Assembly (NCBI RefSeq): GCF_002443255.2
Contig: NW_019211454.1
Span: 13,414,248-13,478,247, forward strand
Origin: Varroa destructor
Taxonomy: Eukaryota > Arthropoda > Arachnida > Mesostigmata > Varroidae
Length of the DNA stretch: 64,000 nucleotides
Reading direction: 5' to 3'
Translations under genes and position numbers: made by a program
The notes under the pieces: generated by a model
Seen by the model: the letters and a program-made list of their open reading frames with translations, nothing else
Told to the model about the DNA's origin: nothing
Database searches by the model: none
Shown here: positions 63,402 to 64,000 of the stretch, one piece after another
Layout: each line of letters begins with the position of its first letter
Position numbering within the stretch: the stretch's first letter is position 1

Positions 63402-64000
63402 ATTGTATCTAGTACACTCTGAACTCAAACGCACAACTACATACGCTCTCTATCGTATTCATTGATATGCAGAAAACGGATCTGAGTAACAAATTTTTAA
63501 CGGGAACACCGTGATACTATTTCTATATTTGTATATCTTATAATGCCATAGCTTTAGAAGTATACGCTGAAACCGTATCACACCAGTGCGTCTCTTCTAA
63601 AGCTTTTTTCTGTCTCCTCTCAGAATATCATATAGTTTATCCTTACCACATTGTAAAATTACATTAGGATACACAGTTAAACTCGTTGTTTATTACAATA
63701 ATTTGTCACTATAAACATGTGTGAAATAGGCAACTGTTGAATGATTTTAATATTGTTTGATACTGCCCAGTGATTTCTGGCTCATCTTGTGCGCACATAC
63801 AAAACCAGTAGTACCTAAAACAATTCTCGTCACTTACGTAAAAGCACAGGTAGAAGAATCGCTTCAGACTGTCGAAAATTTAGCTTCATCGTTCCTTCCT
63901 TTTGTGTCCCGATGAAGGCGGGCAAAAACTAGAGCCTGTAATCTTACCTTGGTTTTTACTCCGTTGCTTCGGAGCGAACAATTAACACTCATGCGTCTCT

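Larger units (their letters stand above)
51593..64000. other. 3'UTR and downstream flank; no further gene supported
   Basis: The 3'UTR must begin here but its end is not clear; the first canonical AATAAA after the stop is at 53173. The rest holds an A23 tract (52658-52680), a CTGT/CTGC microsatellite, an ATT tract, a G-quadruplex motif near 62.7 kb, a long TA microsatellite near 63.38 kb and hairpins at 52165-52191 (AAATGGTCTT arms), 55269-55301 (GCTGTCACG arms) and 59077-59104 (TTATATCATAC arms). Open frames of up to 116 codons show no known motif. Confidence 0.65.

Noticed and set aside
1..64000. CRISPR arrays, bacterial operons, rRNA, intact transposons or integrated viral genes
   Set aside because: No spaced direct-repeat arrays, ribosome-binding-site-led gene strings, rRNA signatures, transposase or polymerase motifs were recognised; the gene is clearly intron-containing and animal.

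Overview
This window is animal nuclear DNA, probably from an arthropod. It is AT-rich (about 60% A+T by eye), has no operons, and carries short conserved coding blocks separated by long introns with GT..AG borders and polypyrimidine tracts. One gene dominates it: a plus-strand Zasp52/Enigma-family (PDZ-ZM-LIM) muscle Z-disc scaffold gene running from at least 7893 to a stop codon at 51590-51592. Four LIM domains, one near the middle and three at the C-terminus, in a single PDZ-ZM gene is the protostome (Zasp52/alp-1) layout, not that of the vertebrate LDB3/PDLIM genes. Intron sizes and composition would suit a chelicerate such as a mite, but that is a guess.

Layout. 1-7892 holds no exon I can support; the first half of the PDZ domain and the start codon are not seen and probably lie upstream. 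7893-8039 is the second half of the PDZ domain. 15970-16088 and 20022-20107 together encode the ZM motif. 23096-23273 and 29162-29329 encode LIM1 and its flanking linker. 31714-31807 and 33070-33120 are short Pro/Ser-rich linker exons. 38290-38811 is a long Tyr/Gln/Thr-rich linker exon ending in the first zinc knuckle of LIM2. 43284-43470 completes LIM2 and starts LIM3. 49393-49629 completes LIM3 and holds most of LIM4. 51515-51592 finishes LIM4 and ends in His-Ala-Arg-stop. All consecutive junctions are phase compatible except the step from 33120 to 38290, which suggests alternative splicing or missed microexons.

The encoded protein would act as a scaffold. From family knowledge, the PDZ domain binds alpha-actinin C-termini, the ZM motif supports alpha-actinin binding and oligomerisation, and the LIM zinc fingers mediate further protein contacts at Z-discs and integrin attachment sites.

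The rest of the window is intron and 3' flank. It contains microsatellites, an exact 75-bp tandem duplication, a 76-bp tandem repeat, a diverged dispersed repeat family (four copies seen), several perfect hairpins or palindromes including one of 26 bp, a strong G-quadruplex motif near 62.7 kb, and a pyrimidine-rich/purine-rich pair of blocks around the long linker exon. The many remaining open frames are about as long as chance predicts. One 173-codon frame (12589-13110) is somewhat longer than expected. No second gene, tRNA, rRNA, CRISPR array or intact transposon can be supported from the sequence alone.
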